From: JAIQFF01 sp963801545
GTDB lineage: Bacteria; Acidobacteriota; Terriglobia; Terriglobales; Acidobacteriaceae
Reading direction: 5' to 3'
Length of the DNA: 64,000 nucleotides
Assembly (NCBI GenBank): GCA_963801545.1
Contig: CAWDFF010000041.1
Coordinates: 24,912 to 88,911, forward strand
Under the pieces are notes generated by a model. The model worked only from the letters and a program-made list of their open reading frames with translations. It was not told the DNA's origin and did not search any database. Below, piece by piece: positions 47,806-56,294 of this stretch; position 1 is the stretch's first letter; each line of letters starts with the position of its first letter. The translations under genes and the position numbers were made by a program.

Positions 47806-49706
47806 AGGAGACCGCTCGCCGGCCTAATTTTCTGGTGCGCTGTGTGTCATGGCTCCTCATCGGACTCACCGCCACGGCTTCCGGGCAGACAAACACGTCC
47901 GTTCGCTTTGACATGCCCACATCGCATAATCCCTTCAGCGCCTATTCGGCAGATCAGGTTCCTCAGCCAGACCTGACGAATTCTCCGCTGCTCGGGCAAT
48001 TGATTCGCGACGGCAAGCTGTATTTATCGCTGAAGGATGCCATCCGGTTGGCGCTCGAAAACAATCTCGATCTCGCCATCGCCCGGTACAACCTGCCGAT
48101 CGCAAACATGGATATATTACGAACTCAGGCTGGCGGAATTTTCCGCGGCGTGAATGCCGGCGTGGTGCAGGGAACCCCGGGCGGCGGGGTTGGCGGCTTC
48201 GGCACTGGAGCTCCCGGAGCCGGAGCGGGTGGCACGACCGGCGGCGCAGGCGGAGCAGGTGCAGGCGCATCCGGATTGGTGCAGTCCACCTTGGGCACGG
48301 GCACTCCGGTCGCCTCCTACGATCCTTTAATCACCGGCTCGGTCGGCGCTGAGCACCAGACCACACCTCTGGCTAATCAACAAATCTACGGTGTGCCATC
48401 GCTGCAATCGAACACCGGACAGACAAGCGTTACCTACTCGCAGTCCTTTCCGACCGGAACTACTCTTAACGTCGAATTCAACAACAGCCGCCAGACCACG
48501 AACAGCCCGTTCTTCAATTTGTCTCCCGTGCTGAATTCGATGTACCGCTTCTCTTTCCAACAGCAGTTGCTGGCAGGATTCGGATTTGGGCCCAATCTGC
48601 GCTATCTGACAATCGCGAAGAATAATAAAAAGATCTCCGACATCGCCTTCAAGGATCAGGTGATCGCAACCATCACCCAGATCAGGAACATTTACTGGGA
48701 CCTGGTGAACGCTTACGAACAGTCGCGGGTCAACGAGCAGTCGCTGGCGTTTGCCCAGCATTCCCTGGACAATGCGAAGAAACAACTTGAGCTGCAGAGC
48801 GTCCCCGCGATGGACGTGATGCGCGCAGAAGCTGAAGTGTCAAAGCGCGATCAGGATCTGACCGTGGCGCGCACCAGCCTGCAACTTCAGGAGCTGCTCA
48901 TCAAAAATGCATTGACCAAGAGTCTTGATGATCCTGTCCTTGAGGCAGTGCCGGTAATACCTACGGACCGCCTCGACTCCGTCGAAACGCCGTCGGCTGA
49001 AGCGGTTCAGGACCTCATCGCCCAGGGATTGCGAGACCGGCCTGAACTTGCCGAATCTGATGTTGACCTGGCGAACCGGCAGATCAGTGGAAGAGCGGCG
49101 CGCAATGCGCTGTTGCCATCGCTGGCACTGGTCGGGTTCTACGGCGGATCAGGACTGGCGGGTCCGTTGAATCCAATCTACAACCTCCCGACTCCGAATT
49201 CCTCGAACGTGCCCATAGACTACTCTGGAGCCCTGGCGAATGCCTTTAATAACTCGTCCCCAGACTATTACATCGGCTTGAGTCTAAATATCCCATTGCG
49301 GAATCGTGTGGCCAAGGCCGATCAGTACCGCTCCGAACTGGAATACCGGCAGGCGGAGTTGCGCCGCGAGCAACTGAGAAAGCAGATTCGCATCGAGGTT
49401 CGGAACGCGCAATATGCTTTGGAACAGACCGGAGCGCGAGTTGGGGCGGCTCGAAAGGCGCGGGACCTGGCGCAACGCACGTTTGAGATCATGCAGAAGG
49501 AGCAGACGCTGGGCGCGGGGTCGACTTTCCAGACCATGACCGCCCAGCGCGACCTTTCCATCGCCGAACTGGACATGGTCACCGCCATGACTACCTACGA
49601 AAAGGCAAAAGTCGAACTCGATCGTGCAACTGGCAGCACTTTGGAACATAATGGAATCAGGGTGCAGGACGCAGAAAACGGCACCATCGCCAGTCAGAGC
49701 CCTTAG
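47802..49706 (+). CDS. TolC-family outer-membrane efflux protein
   Basis: 634 aa, longer than typical TolC (about 450-490). A signal sequence (VSWLLIGLTATASGQ), then an N-terminal extension with a Gly/Ala-rich stretch (about 125-155, GGTTGGAGGAGAGASG), two outer-membrane-efflux repeats (around 185-400 and 405-610) with long coiled-coil helices (VNEQSLAFAQHSLDNAKKQLEL; EYRQAELRREQLRKQIRIEV). It should form the trimeric outer-membrane channel for the adaptor and permeases upstream. Overlaps the second ATPase by 4 bp; the regulator gene begins 3 bp after its stop. Confidence 0.92.
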   Translation: MKETARRPNFLVRCVSWLLIGLTATASGQTNTSVRFDMPTSHNPFSAYSADQVPQPDLTNSPLLGQLIRDGKLYLSLKDAIRLALENNLDLAIARYNLPIANMDILRTQAGGIFRGVNAGVVQGTPGGGVGGFGTGAPGAGAGGTTGGAGGAGAGASGLVQSTLGTGTPVASYDPLITGSVGAEHQTTPLANQQIYGVPSLQSNTGQTSVTYSQSFPTGTTLNVEFNNSRQTTNSPFFNLSPVLNSMYRFSFQQQLLAGFGFGPNLRYLTIAKNNKKISDIAFKDQVIATITQIRNIYWDLVNAYEQSRVNEQSLAFAQHSLDNAKKQLELQSVPAMDVMRAEAEVSKRDQDLTVARTSLQLQELLIKNALTKSLDDPVLEAVPVIPTDRLDSVETPSAEAVQDLIAQGLRDRPELAESDVDLANRQISGRAARNALLPSLALVGFYGGSGLAGPLNPIYNLPTPNSSNVPIDYSGALANAFNNSSPDYYIGLSLNIPLRNRVAKADQYRSELEYRQAELRREQLRKQIRIEVRNAQYALEQTGARVGAARKARDLAQRTFEIMQKEQTLGAGSTFQTMTAQRDLSIAELDMVTAMTTYEKAKVELDRATGSTLEHNGIRVQDAENGTIASQSP

Positions 49707-49709
49707 CCC

Positions 49710-51125
49710 ATGCCAAGCTCAACCAAAGCGGGGGAGACTGAGCTTTCCGCCGGGTTGGCGCAAGGCGCATCCCAAGCTCCCCGCATTCTAGCCGCAGACG
49801 ACCAGCAGCATATTCTCGAGGCCATTGAGCTCCTGCTAAAGCCGCAGGGATACAAAGTTGACGTTGTTCGCTCTCCGGAACTCGCCCGCGACGTCCTCGC
49901 GAATTCTTCCTACGATGCTGTGCTGATCGACCTGAACTACACGCGGGACACCACATCTGGACAGGAAGGCCTGGGTCTGCTTTCAGAAATTGTCGCGATG
50001 GACAGCACGCTCCCTGTGATCGTCATGACGGCCTGGGGCAACGTGGACCTGGCGGTTGAAGCCATGCGCCGGGGAGCACGGGATTTTATCCAGAAACCGT
50101 GGGAGAACGAGCGGCTGCTCTCCATTCTGCGAACCCAGGTCGAACTTCATTGTGCCCTACAGCGGGCGGAACGGCTGGCCGCGGAAAACCGTCTGCTGAG
50201 TGTGCCGGGTCGCCCTGAGTTCATTGCCACGGCCCCGTCAATGATCCCGGTGTTGGAAGCCATCACTCGCTTCGCTCCATCAGATGCGAATGTCCTGATC
50301 ACCGGCGAACACGGGACTGGTAAAGAAATCGTGGCTCGGACGATCCATGTTTTATCGCCGCGGGCTTCGCGTCAGCTGGTCGCGGTCAATACCGGCGGCT
50401 TAGCCGAAGGTGTTTTTGAAAGTGAACTGTTCGGCCACGTGAAGGGCGCCTTCACGGACGCCCGGACGGACCGCATCGGCCGCTTCGAATTGGCTGACGG
50501 GGGCACGATTTTTCTTGACGAGATCGGCAACGTGCCCATGCGACAGCAACCCAAATTGCTGCGCGTGCTGGAGTCGGGAGAAATCGAGCGCGTGGGCTCG
50601 TCCCGCTCCAAGCGAATTGATGTGCGGCTCATCTCCGCGACGAATTCGGATCTCCAGGCTGCCTGTCAGGCCGGCCAGTTTCGCGAAGATCTGTTGTTCC
50701 GGCTGAATACGGTTGAAATCCACCTGCCACCCTTGCGTGAACGCCGCGAGGACATTCCGGTTCTCGCCCTGCACTTCCTGTCACACTACGCCTCCCGCTA
50801 TCGTCGCGCGATTCGAGGATTCGATCCCGCAGCCTTGCAGTCATTGATGCAGTATTCCTGGCCCGGCAATGTTCGCGAGTTGGAGCATACGCTGGAACGA
50901 TCTGTCCTCATGTGCCGCAGCGAACAAATCCAACTCGCCGACCTTGGATTGAGTCTGCAGAAGCCACAAGCGCAAAACCTTGAGGAACTCAGCCTCGAAT
51001 CGGTGGAGACGATCCTGATCCGGAAGGCCCTGCAGCGGTTCCACGGCAACGTAAGCCAGGCCGCCGAAGCACTTGGCCTGAGCCGCGGCGCGCTGTATCG
51101 CCGAATGGAAAAATATGGGCTTTAG
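49710..51125 (+). CDS. NtrC-family sigma-54-dependent response regulator
   Basis: 471 aa. Receiver domain (about 25-145) with acidic pair Asp30/31, phospho-acceptor Asp74 (DAVLIDLN) and Lys129 (FIQKPW). AAA+ domain (about 168-395) with Walker A GEHGTGKE (199-206), the sigma-54-contacting loop as GAFTDA (246-251) in place of GAFTGA, and Walker B GGTIFLDE. C-terminal Fis-type helix-turn-helix (GNVSQAAEALGLSRGALYRRM). It would activate sigma-54 promoters when phosphorylated by the kinase encoded next. Two sigma-54-like promoters with shared upstream palindromes in this array are its likely targets. Confidence 0.94.
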   Translation: MPSSTKAGETELSAGLAQGASQAPRILAADDQQHILEAIELLLKPQGYKVDVVRSPELARDVLANSSYDAVLIDLNYTRDTTSGQEGLGLLSEIVAMDSTLPVIVMTAWGNVDLAVEAMRRGARDFIQKPWENERLLSILRTQVELHCALQRAERLAAENRLLSVPGRPEFIATAPSMIPVLEAITRFAPSDANVLITGEHGTGKEIVARTIHVLSPRASRQLVAVNTGGLAEGVFESELFGHVKGAFTDARTDRIGRFELADGGTIFLDEIGNVPMRQQPKLLRVLESGEIERVGSSRSKRIDVRLISATNSDLQAACQAGQFREDLLFRLNTVEIHLPPLRERREDIPVLALHFLSHYASRYRRAIRGFDPAALQSLMQYSWPGNVRELEHTLERSVLMCRSEQIQLADLGLSLQKPQAQNLEELSLESVETILIRKALQRFHGNVSQAAEALGLSRGALYRRMEKYGL

Positions 51126-52530
51126 CCCGGCCGATGGGAAAAGGTCCGGGCGCAGGAAACCGAATCGGGCGCCTTTTGAACGCCGCATTATTCGTTCAGC
51201 TCTTTGGCTTGCTGTCCCTGGACTGGTAGTCAGCGGCGTCTTGATCTGGCTTCAAGACTGGACCCTTGAATCAAAGCTGGCCCTCCTCTTCGCCGAGCTG
51301 GTGGTCTGCGGATTGATCGTCGCCGCCATTCACGATCAGATTATTCGTCCGTTGCAGACCTTGGCCAACGTCGTCGGTGCGCTGCGGGAAGAGGACTATT
51401 CCTTTCGCGCTCGGATGGCGGTTCCCGACGATGCACTTGGGGAGCTGTCTCTCGAAGTCAACATGCTGGCCGACCTGCTGGCAGAACATCGCATCGGAGC
51501 GATTGAAGCGACTGCGCTCCTGCAGCGTGTCGTCGAAGAAGTGGACATTCCACTCTTTGCTTTCGATCCGAGCGAAGCCCTGCGGCTGGTGAACTCTGCC
51601 GGTGAAAGACTTCTTCAACAGGCTTCTCCCAGACTGCTCGGCAAGACGGCAGCCGACCTCGGACTAAAGGCGTGTCTTTCCGCCGAGAATGCCTCCATCG
51701 TCCCCTTGCACTTCAACAGCGACGCGCGCTGGTTTGTACGGCGAAGTTCGTTCCGGCAGCGGGGAATACCGCACACGCTGGTCGTGCTCTCCGACGTGAG
51801 CCGGGCTTTGAGGGAGGAAGAGCGGCGGGCCTGGCAAAGCCTGATTCGCGTGATGGGTCACGAATTGAACAACTCGTTGGCGCCCATCAAGTCAATCGCC
51901 GGGAGCCTGCATGCGCGGCTCTCTGGAACTGCACTACCCGCGGAGGAGCGCGAGGACTTCGAGCGCGGATTGGGCATCATCGAAGCTCGTGCCGCGTCCC
52001 TCAACCGCTTCCTTCAAGCCTATCGGCAACTGGCGCAGATGCCGCCGCCGGTTCTCAAGAAATCCACTCTTTCGCCGTTAGTGACGCGGGTAGCTGGGCT
52101 GGAGACCCGCATTGAAGTCAAAGTGATCCCTGGACCCGAGGTGACCGTGATGGCAGATCCGGATCAACTCGAGCAGATGTTGATCAATCTCGTGCGCAAC
52201 GCGGCGGAGGCTGTGCTGGAAGGCTCGCCTTCCGTAAAAAGCCCAAACGCAGCCGACTCCAGTCCCACCAACGGGTTCCAGCCGAGCGTTATCATCAGCT
52301 GGAAGCTGCTCGATAAAAATGTGGACTTGACTATCGACGATAACGGTCCCGGCCTGCTGAATCCGAGCAACGCGTTTGTTCCGTTCTACACGACAAAACC
52401 TTCCGGTAGCGGGATCGGTCTTGTTCTTTCCCGTCAAATCGCGGAAGCGCACGGCGGTTCCCTCGAACTTACGAACCGTCCCGACGAACGGGGTTGCAGA
52501 GTGAGAGTGATTCTGCCGCGGCCGGCGTAG
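51115..52530 (+). CDS. Membrane histidine kinase, NtrY-like
   Basis: 471 aa; the start overlaps the regulator stop by 11 bp in another frame. Two membrane helices (about 25-47 and 55-73) with almost no periplasmic loop, a HAMP linker (74-126), a PAS-like domain (about 136-232), the H-box GHELNNSLAPIKS with His249, and the catalytic domain with N-box NLVRNAAEAV, DNGPG and GSGIGLVLSRQ. With so short an outer loop it probably senses the membrane or an internal signal rather than a periplasmic ligand. It pairs with the NtrC-type regulator upstream. Confidence 0.93.
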   Translation: MGFSPADGKRSGRRKPNRAPFERRIIRSALWLAVPGLVVSGVLIWLQDWTLESKLALLFAELVVCGLIVAAIHDQIIRPLQTLANVVGALREEDYSFRARMAVPDDALGELSLEVNMLADLLAEHRIGAIEATALLQRVVEEVDIPLFAFDPSEALRLVNSAGERLLQQASPRLLGKTAADLGLKACLSAENASIVPLHFNSDARWFVRRSSFRQRGIPHTLVVLSDVSRALREEERRAWQSLIRVMGHELNNSLAPIKSIAGSLHARLSGTALPAEEREDFERGLGIIEARAASLNRFLQAYRQLAQMPPPVLKKSTLSPLVTRVAGLETRIEVKVIPGPEVTVMADPDQLEQMLINLVRNAAEAVLEGSPSVKSPNAADSSPTNGFQPSVIISWKLLDKNVDLTIDDNGPGLLNPSNAFVPFYTTKPSGSGIGLVLSRQIAEAHGGSLELTNRPDERGCRVRVILPRPA

Positions 52531-52586
52531 TAGTGGCGGCAAGAATCAGGGATCGGCTCCGGTCCGTCAAGGCAGGCTTAAACGCG

Positions 52587-52937
52587 CTAGGTGTTGGAGC
52601 GGAAGGCCGTAACCGCGTCTTCGTCACTTTCGTATGACTTGAAGACCGTGTTCAGTCTCGTCCGTTGCAGCAATTCAGCCACGCGCCGGTTAGGACGAAC
52701 CAGTTTGATCTCACCGTGCCGGCTCCGGGTTGACGCCAGGACCGCAACCAGCGTACCCAATCCACCGCTATCGATGTAGTCGATTCGGCCGAGGTTCACG
52801 ACAATCTGTCGGGTTCCCAGGAGGATGTTTCTTACTCTCTCGCGGAAGGCAGCAGTCTCGTCGCCAAACACAAGGCGTCCAGCGCAGTACAGAATGACCA
52901 CGTCGCCCGAAATGTCTGTCTGCATCTTTAGCGGCAT
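52587..52937 (-). CDS. STAS-domain anti-sigma factor antagonist
   Basis: About 116 aa from ATG 52937; ATG 52925 is as likely and neither has a clear ribosome site. Classic SpoIIAA/RsbV-like fold: SGDVVILYCAGRLVFGDE, then RQIVVNLGRIDYIDSGGLGTLVAVL with the phosphorylatable Ser in DSGG, and a C-terminal helix. Such proteins release sigma factors or other partners by binding an anti-sigma kinase, which is not encoded nearby. Convergent with the kinase gene. Confidence 0.88.
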   Translation of the reverse strand: MPLKMQTDISGDVVILYCAGRLVFGDETAAFRERVRNILLGTRQIVVNLGRIDYIDSGGLGTLVAVLASTRSRHGEIKLVRPNRRVAELLQRTRLNTVFKSYESDEDAVTAFRSNT

Positions 52938-53117
52938 ATGAAGATGAAGAGGCACATGTAGGCGCGGCCTCGCAGACAACAGTGCGAGGAGCAATCAACG
53001 AAATGCTTCAGATGAAGCGTCGTCGGTCACCCATTCTCGAACTTTGCTGAGGAGCCCCAAGCCTTGGTAGGCAATGTTAGGAAGGTGGCCAACCAAAGTC
53101 AATCGGGGCGAATGGCC

Positions 53118-53225
53118 TCAAAAACCAGACGCTGCGTCCACCTCGTGACGGGGTTTCCGAAATTCCGCAGGAAACCCCTCACTGGTTCCGTGTTCATTCA
53201 AAGAAGTGGGCAATTTTCTATTCAT
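53118..53225 (-). CDS. Possible small peptide gene (35 aa)
   Basis: ATG 53225 with AAGGAG exactly 7 nt upstream reads MNRKLPTSLNEHGTSEGFPA and on to a stop at 53118 (35 codons). No known family, no membrane segment. The hairpin at 53150-53178 lies inside it. A hydrophobic frame just upstream on the same strand (FAIGVSFALTGTGIAL before MKQNASREIKKWIS) lacks a canonical start. Support is the ribosome site only. Confidence 0.3.
   Translation of the reverse strand: MNRKLPTSLNEHGTSEGFPAEFRKPRHEVDAASGF
53150..53178. repeat. Perfect 9-bp hairpin
   Basis: GGGGTTTCC, 11-nt loop, GGAAACCCC. Stable on either strand; no T-run. It could be a terminator or a structured RNA element. Confidence 0.5.
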
Positions 53226-53704
53226 CTTCTTTCTCCTTGGAATTCCGGTGATTCAAAGTCCTAAGAAATCCACTTCTTAATTTCCCTTGATGCATTTTGT
53301 TTCATAAGTGCAATGCCCGTTCCAGTTAATGCAAAAGAGACGCCAATCGCAAATGCTTGAGGGGTGAGAAGTTAGGCGGACGAAACAATTTTAGGCGTCG
53401 GGGATTCCCGAAATTTCGTGAGAGAGGATAGCTGGTCCGACGGGTCGCGTGTTGTACAATCTGCCCACTTCGGAGGTTTCTTTGGAGGCTCAGCCCCTGC
53501 TCGCACTCGCCGCCCGCGTGCCCGGCGACCACCGGACAGAGAGCGTGCCTGACGCCATCGTTCTACGTCTGCGATGTCTGCTTCCTGCGTGCTGAGTGCC
53601 CTGACCAGGCACACAACCCCGATAACGGGTGCACCCACCACGGTGCTGCCGAACCTGCGGTGGTTACGGAAAGCGGCGGATCGGTTTCGAGAAAAGAGCA
53701 TCGA

Positions 53705-53733
53705 TTGTCACAACCGATGGATAGGAATATAAT
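53705..53733 (+). promoter_or_regulatory. Consensus sigma-70 promoter of the double-glycine peptide gene
   Basis: TTGTCA, 17-bp spacer, TATAAT: five of six and six of six consensus bases with ideal spacing. Start expected near 53740, which leaves a leader of about 260 nt before the peptide ATG. Confidence 0.65.
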
Positions 53734-54002
53734 CCCGCTCCAGCAGTAACGTGTTTTTCCTTCCCCCGGCCTGACTCAGTGACGACTAATCCAGTTTTTT
53801 CAGGAGCATTTCCGAAGATAGAAGATAAAGGGAAACCAGAGGCAGAACGACGAAGTGTCGGAGACGGAACTCAAAGCCAGTCGCGGGTGCATTGGGGATA
53901 AGGCCGAGTCCACCGATAGGAACCATTAAGATCGGGGTAACAATTCTCCGAAGGGCCCCAACAGGACGCTTACAAATATAAGACGTTCACAGGAGGAGTA
54001 AT

Positions 54003-54188
54003 ATGTCTGATCCAAAACAGCCAAACGAAATCTCCGATCACGAACTGGACAACGTGCAGGGCGGCAACCGCATTGACCCGATTACCAAATTGCCGGGTTA
54101 TACCGGTCCCAAGTTGCACGTTCCCGATGGCTCGATTGCCCAGGGCGATACCCTCGACAATACTCTGACCGAAGACAACCTACCCTAA
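54003..54188 (+). CDS. Double-glycine leader peptide (bacteriocin/RiPP-precursor-like)
   Basis: 61 aa. The first 21 residues, MSDPKQPNEISDHELDNVQGG, fit the class II bacteriocin-type leader (L/I-S-x-x-E-L-x-x-V-x-GG) that is cut after GG by C39 peptidases on export transporters. The predicted mature part is 40 residues, acidic, without Cys or Trp, with a GYTGPKLHVPDGS centre. A strong AGGAGG lies 6 nt before the ATG. It is a one-gene unit with its own promoter and terminator. No C39-peptidase transporter or modifying enzyme is in the window; the efflux array lies upstream. It could be a secreted signal, an antimicrobial or a precursor matured elsewhere. Confidence 0.75.
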   Translation: MSDPKQPNEISDHELDNVQGGNRIDPITKLPGYTGPKLHVPDGSIAQGDTLDNTLTEDNLP

Positions 54189-54227
54189 CCCACACATTCA
54201 AGGAACGACCAATTTCGGCAGAGACAC

Positions 54228-54289
54228 AAAAACCCTCCACGTGGTTCAAAGGCGTTGCCAACGACGCCTTTCCCACGGCGGAGGTTTTT
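54228..54289 (+). terminator. Rho-independent terminator after the peptide gene
   Basis: Outer arms AAAAACCCTCC (54228-54238) and GGAGGTTTTT (54280-54289) enclose a perfect inner stem AAAGGCGT, 8-nt loop, ACGCCTTT (54248-54271). The structure ends in a T-run, 40 bp after the peptide stop. Confidence 0.75.
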
Positions 54290-54399
54290 GCCTGAGTAGT
54301 GCGACATACCAAATCCCGGGGCTGTGACCCAAGATCTCGATCAGCAAGGGCTGCACAGGAACAGGCCCGCAAAGATGTGTACCGCTGCATCTGAAATCG

Positions 54400-55245
54400 C
54401 TAGGGCTGATCAAATTGTGCCGCAGTGGTTCTGAAGGACCGCTGCGTAAGTTCATCGAGAGATTTTGTTCGCAGCTCTTGCGAAAGAACTTCGATCCCCC
54501 ACGGGCCCTGATAACCGATCTTTCGCACACACTCAATGAAGCTCCTGATGTCGAACTCTCCTTCGCCGCACAGTCTGCGGTGGTTGATGGTGTCTTCGTG
54601 GAGGCTCCAGGGAGCTTCGAACGTGCCATCGTTCAGTTCCACGCTGACCAGGAACTTCAACGGAATGCGACCGAGTTTGTCGTAAGGGATCTTCAGCTTC
54701 ACGATATGCCAGAGATCCAGGACAATGCCCCCATTGCTTGCCCCTGCGCCCTCGACCATGGCGACGGAATCCTCAAGAGTGTCCAGCATGGCGAAGGGCA
54801 TGAGTTCGAAACCAATTCTGGTGCCATGTTCTGCCGCTTCCGCGCATAGTGTGGAGAATGCTTCAATCAAGCGGGGCATGGGAGTTTTTTCACGGAAGAA
54901 GTCGCCGACTTTTACGTGGCGCGCCTGCAGCGCTTCGGCAGCAGTCAGCAACATTTTCTTGCGCGCGTCGGATTGCTTCTTTCTTTCGCCCTCCAGAAAC
55001 CAGTCAGTCAGGAATTCGAGTTCAACGTGCCGGATCCCGTTGTCGTCGAGGATGTGCTTGATCTCTTTGAGGCTTCGGCGTTTCAGAATGTGTTCCAGGT
55101 CCGCGTGCCAGATTCCGATTCCTTTGAAACCAGCTCTGGCGGCGGACTCTACCCGATCCTCGAAATCGAATGGGCTGTACTCCTGGTCGGTGTGGGGAAT
55201 GCCGGCTGAGATGGTCCAGTAGGAGGCGAGTAGGTCGGGGCTCAT
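54400..55245 (-). CDS. Sugar phosphate isomerase/epimerase-like TIM-barrel protein
   Basis: 281 aa of the AP-endonuclease-2 family. Strand-end metal ligands are visible as HVELEF, IGFELMPF, GIVLDLWHIV and WGIEVLS; the family uses two Glu, one Asp and His residues to hold a divalent metal for isomerisation or dehydration of sugars and inositols. The specific substrate cannot be told. It is the last gene of the minus-strand catabolic run, 60 bp after E1 beta. Confidence 0.82.
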   Translation of the reverse strand: MSPDLLASYWTISAGIPHTDQEYSPFDFEDRVESAARAGFKGIGIWHADLEHILKRRSLKEIKHILDDNGIRHVELEFLTDWFLEGERKKQSDARKKMLLTAAEALQARHVKVGDFFREKTPMPRLIEAFSTLCAEAAEHGTRIGFELMPFAMLDTLEDSVAMVEGAGASNGGIVLDLWHIVKLKIPYDKLGRIPLKFLVSVELNDGTFEAPWSLHEDTINHRRLCGEGEFDIRSFIECVRKIGYQGPWGIEVLSQELRTKSLDELTQRSFRTTAAQFDQP

Positions 55246-55305
55246 GGTGAAGTCTCGTGGTCGGTCGTCCGACGGTTCAGTGATTCGGGAAAGCCGCGCC
55301 CGCCA

Positions 55306-56286
55306 TCAGGCGGCCACCGCGTCATGGGCCAGCACCGACTTCACCGCCTGCACGATCTTTTCCTCGTTCGGCAGGATGAAATTTTCCAGCGGTTCGCTGT
55401 AGGGGACTGGCGTGTCCAGCGCAGTCACCATCTTCACCGGTGCGCGAAGGTACTCGAAGCCTTGCTCGGCAACTTCGCCGGCGATAACCACGGCCGCGGA
55501 CGAATGGCGCGGCGCCTGGTCAACTAAAACCAGCCGGCCTGTCTTCCTAACTGAGGCAAGGATGGTGTTGATGTCGAGCGGGGCCAGAGTGCGCGGATCG
55601 ATTACTTCCGCACTGATGCCTTCTTTCGCCAGGTGCTCGGCCGCAGCCAGCGACTTCTTGACCATCCATCCGGTTGCGACAATGGTGACGTTGGTACCGG
55701 GGCGCTTGATGTCCGCAACTCCCAGAGGAATGACGTACTCGCCGTCGGGTACTTCGCCTTTGTCGAGCGTCAGCATGTAGTGATGGAGATAGACGACAGG
55801 ATTGTCGTCGCGAATGGACGCCGCCATAAGGCCCTTGGCATCGGCGGGCGTAGACGGGACCACGACTCTCAGGCCGGGAATTCCCATCAGCGCGTGATAA
55901 ATGCAATTCGAGTGCTGTCCGGCCCAGCCGGCGGCGAAACCGAAGCCCGCCTTGAAAACGACCGGCACCTTCACCTGGCCACCCGACATGTAGCGCAGGC
56001 GGGGAGCTTCGTTGATTACCTGGTCGAACGCGACCAGCATGAATTCGCTCATCCATAGCTCCACAATCGGGCGCAGGCCGGTCATGGCAGCACCGATGCC
56101 AATTCCGATCTCGGCGGTTTCGGAAATGGGCGCGATGCGGACACGGTCCTTGCCGAATTTTTTGAGCATTGGATCGCGCTCGGTCATGGCCATATTCTGG
56201 CCATACATCACTACACTCGAGTCGCGTTGCATTTCCTCTGCAATGGCTGCTGAGATCGCGTCAACGTACATCATTTCCCGCGCCAT
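55306..56286 (-). CDS. 2-oxoacid dehydrogenase E1 beta subunit
   Basis: 326 aa from ATG 56286, with AGGAGGAG upstream; the open frame runs 64 codons further but those are E1 alpha sequence in another frame. Transketolase-type pyrimidine-binding domain (VDAISAAIAEEMQRDSSVVMYG, ETAEIGIGIGAAMTGLRPIVE) and C-terminal domain (GISAEVIDPRTLAPLD). With the alpha subunit it forms the ThDP-dependent decarboxylase of a pyruvate, acetoin or branched-chain oxoacid complex. 8 bp from the E1 alpha stop. Confidence 0.93.
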   Translation of the reverse strand: MAREMMYVDAISAAIAEEMQRDSSVVMYGQNMAMTERDPMLKKFGKDRVRIAPISETAEIGIGIGAAMTGLRPIVELWMSEFMLVAFDQVINEAPRLRYMSGGQVKVPVVFKAGFGFAAGWAGQHSNCIYHALMGIPGLRVVVPSTPADAKGLMAASIRDDNPVVYLHHYMLTLDKGEVPDGEYVIPLGVADIKRPGTNVTIVATGWMVKKSLAAAEHLAKEGISAEVIDPRTLAPLDINTILASVRKTGRLVLVDQAPRHSSAAVVIAGEVAEQGFEYLRAPVKMVTALDTPVPYSEPLENFILPNEEKIVQAVKSVLAHDAVAA

Positions 56287-56294
56287 ATCTCCTC

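Larger units (their letters stand above)
52995..54002. other. Gene-poor kilobase upstream of the double-glycine peptide
   Basis: No long coding frame is convincing. The part near 53200-53340 is richer in A and T than the surroundings. It holds a possible 35-codon gene (53118-53225, minus), a strong hairpin (53150-53178), a consensus promoter (53705-53733) and the long leader of the peptide gene. A 109-codon minus frame at 53372-53701 is Arg/Pro-rich with no ribosome site and is probably chance. Confidence 0.6.

Noticed and set aside
53372..53701. 109-codon minus frame in the gene-poor kilobase
   Set aside because: Arg/Pro-rich low-complexity translation with no ribosome site or motif.
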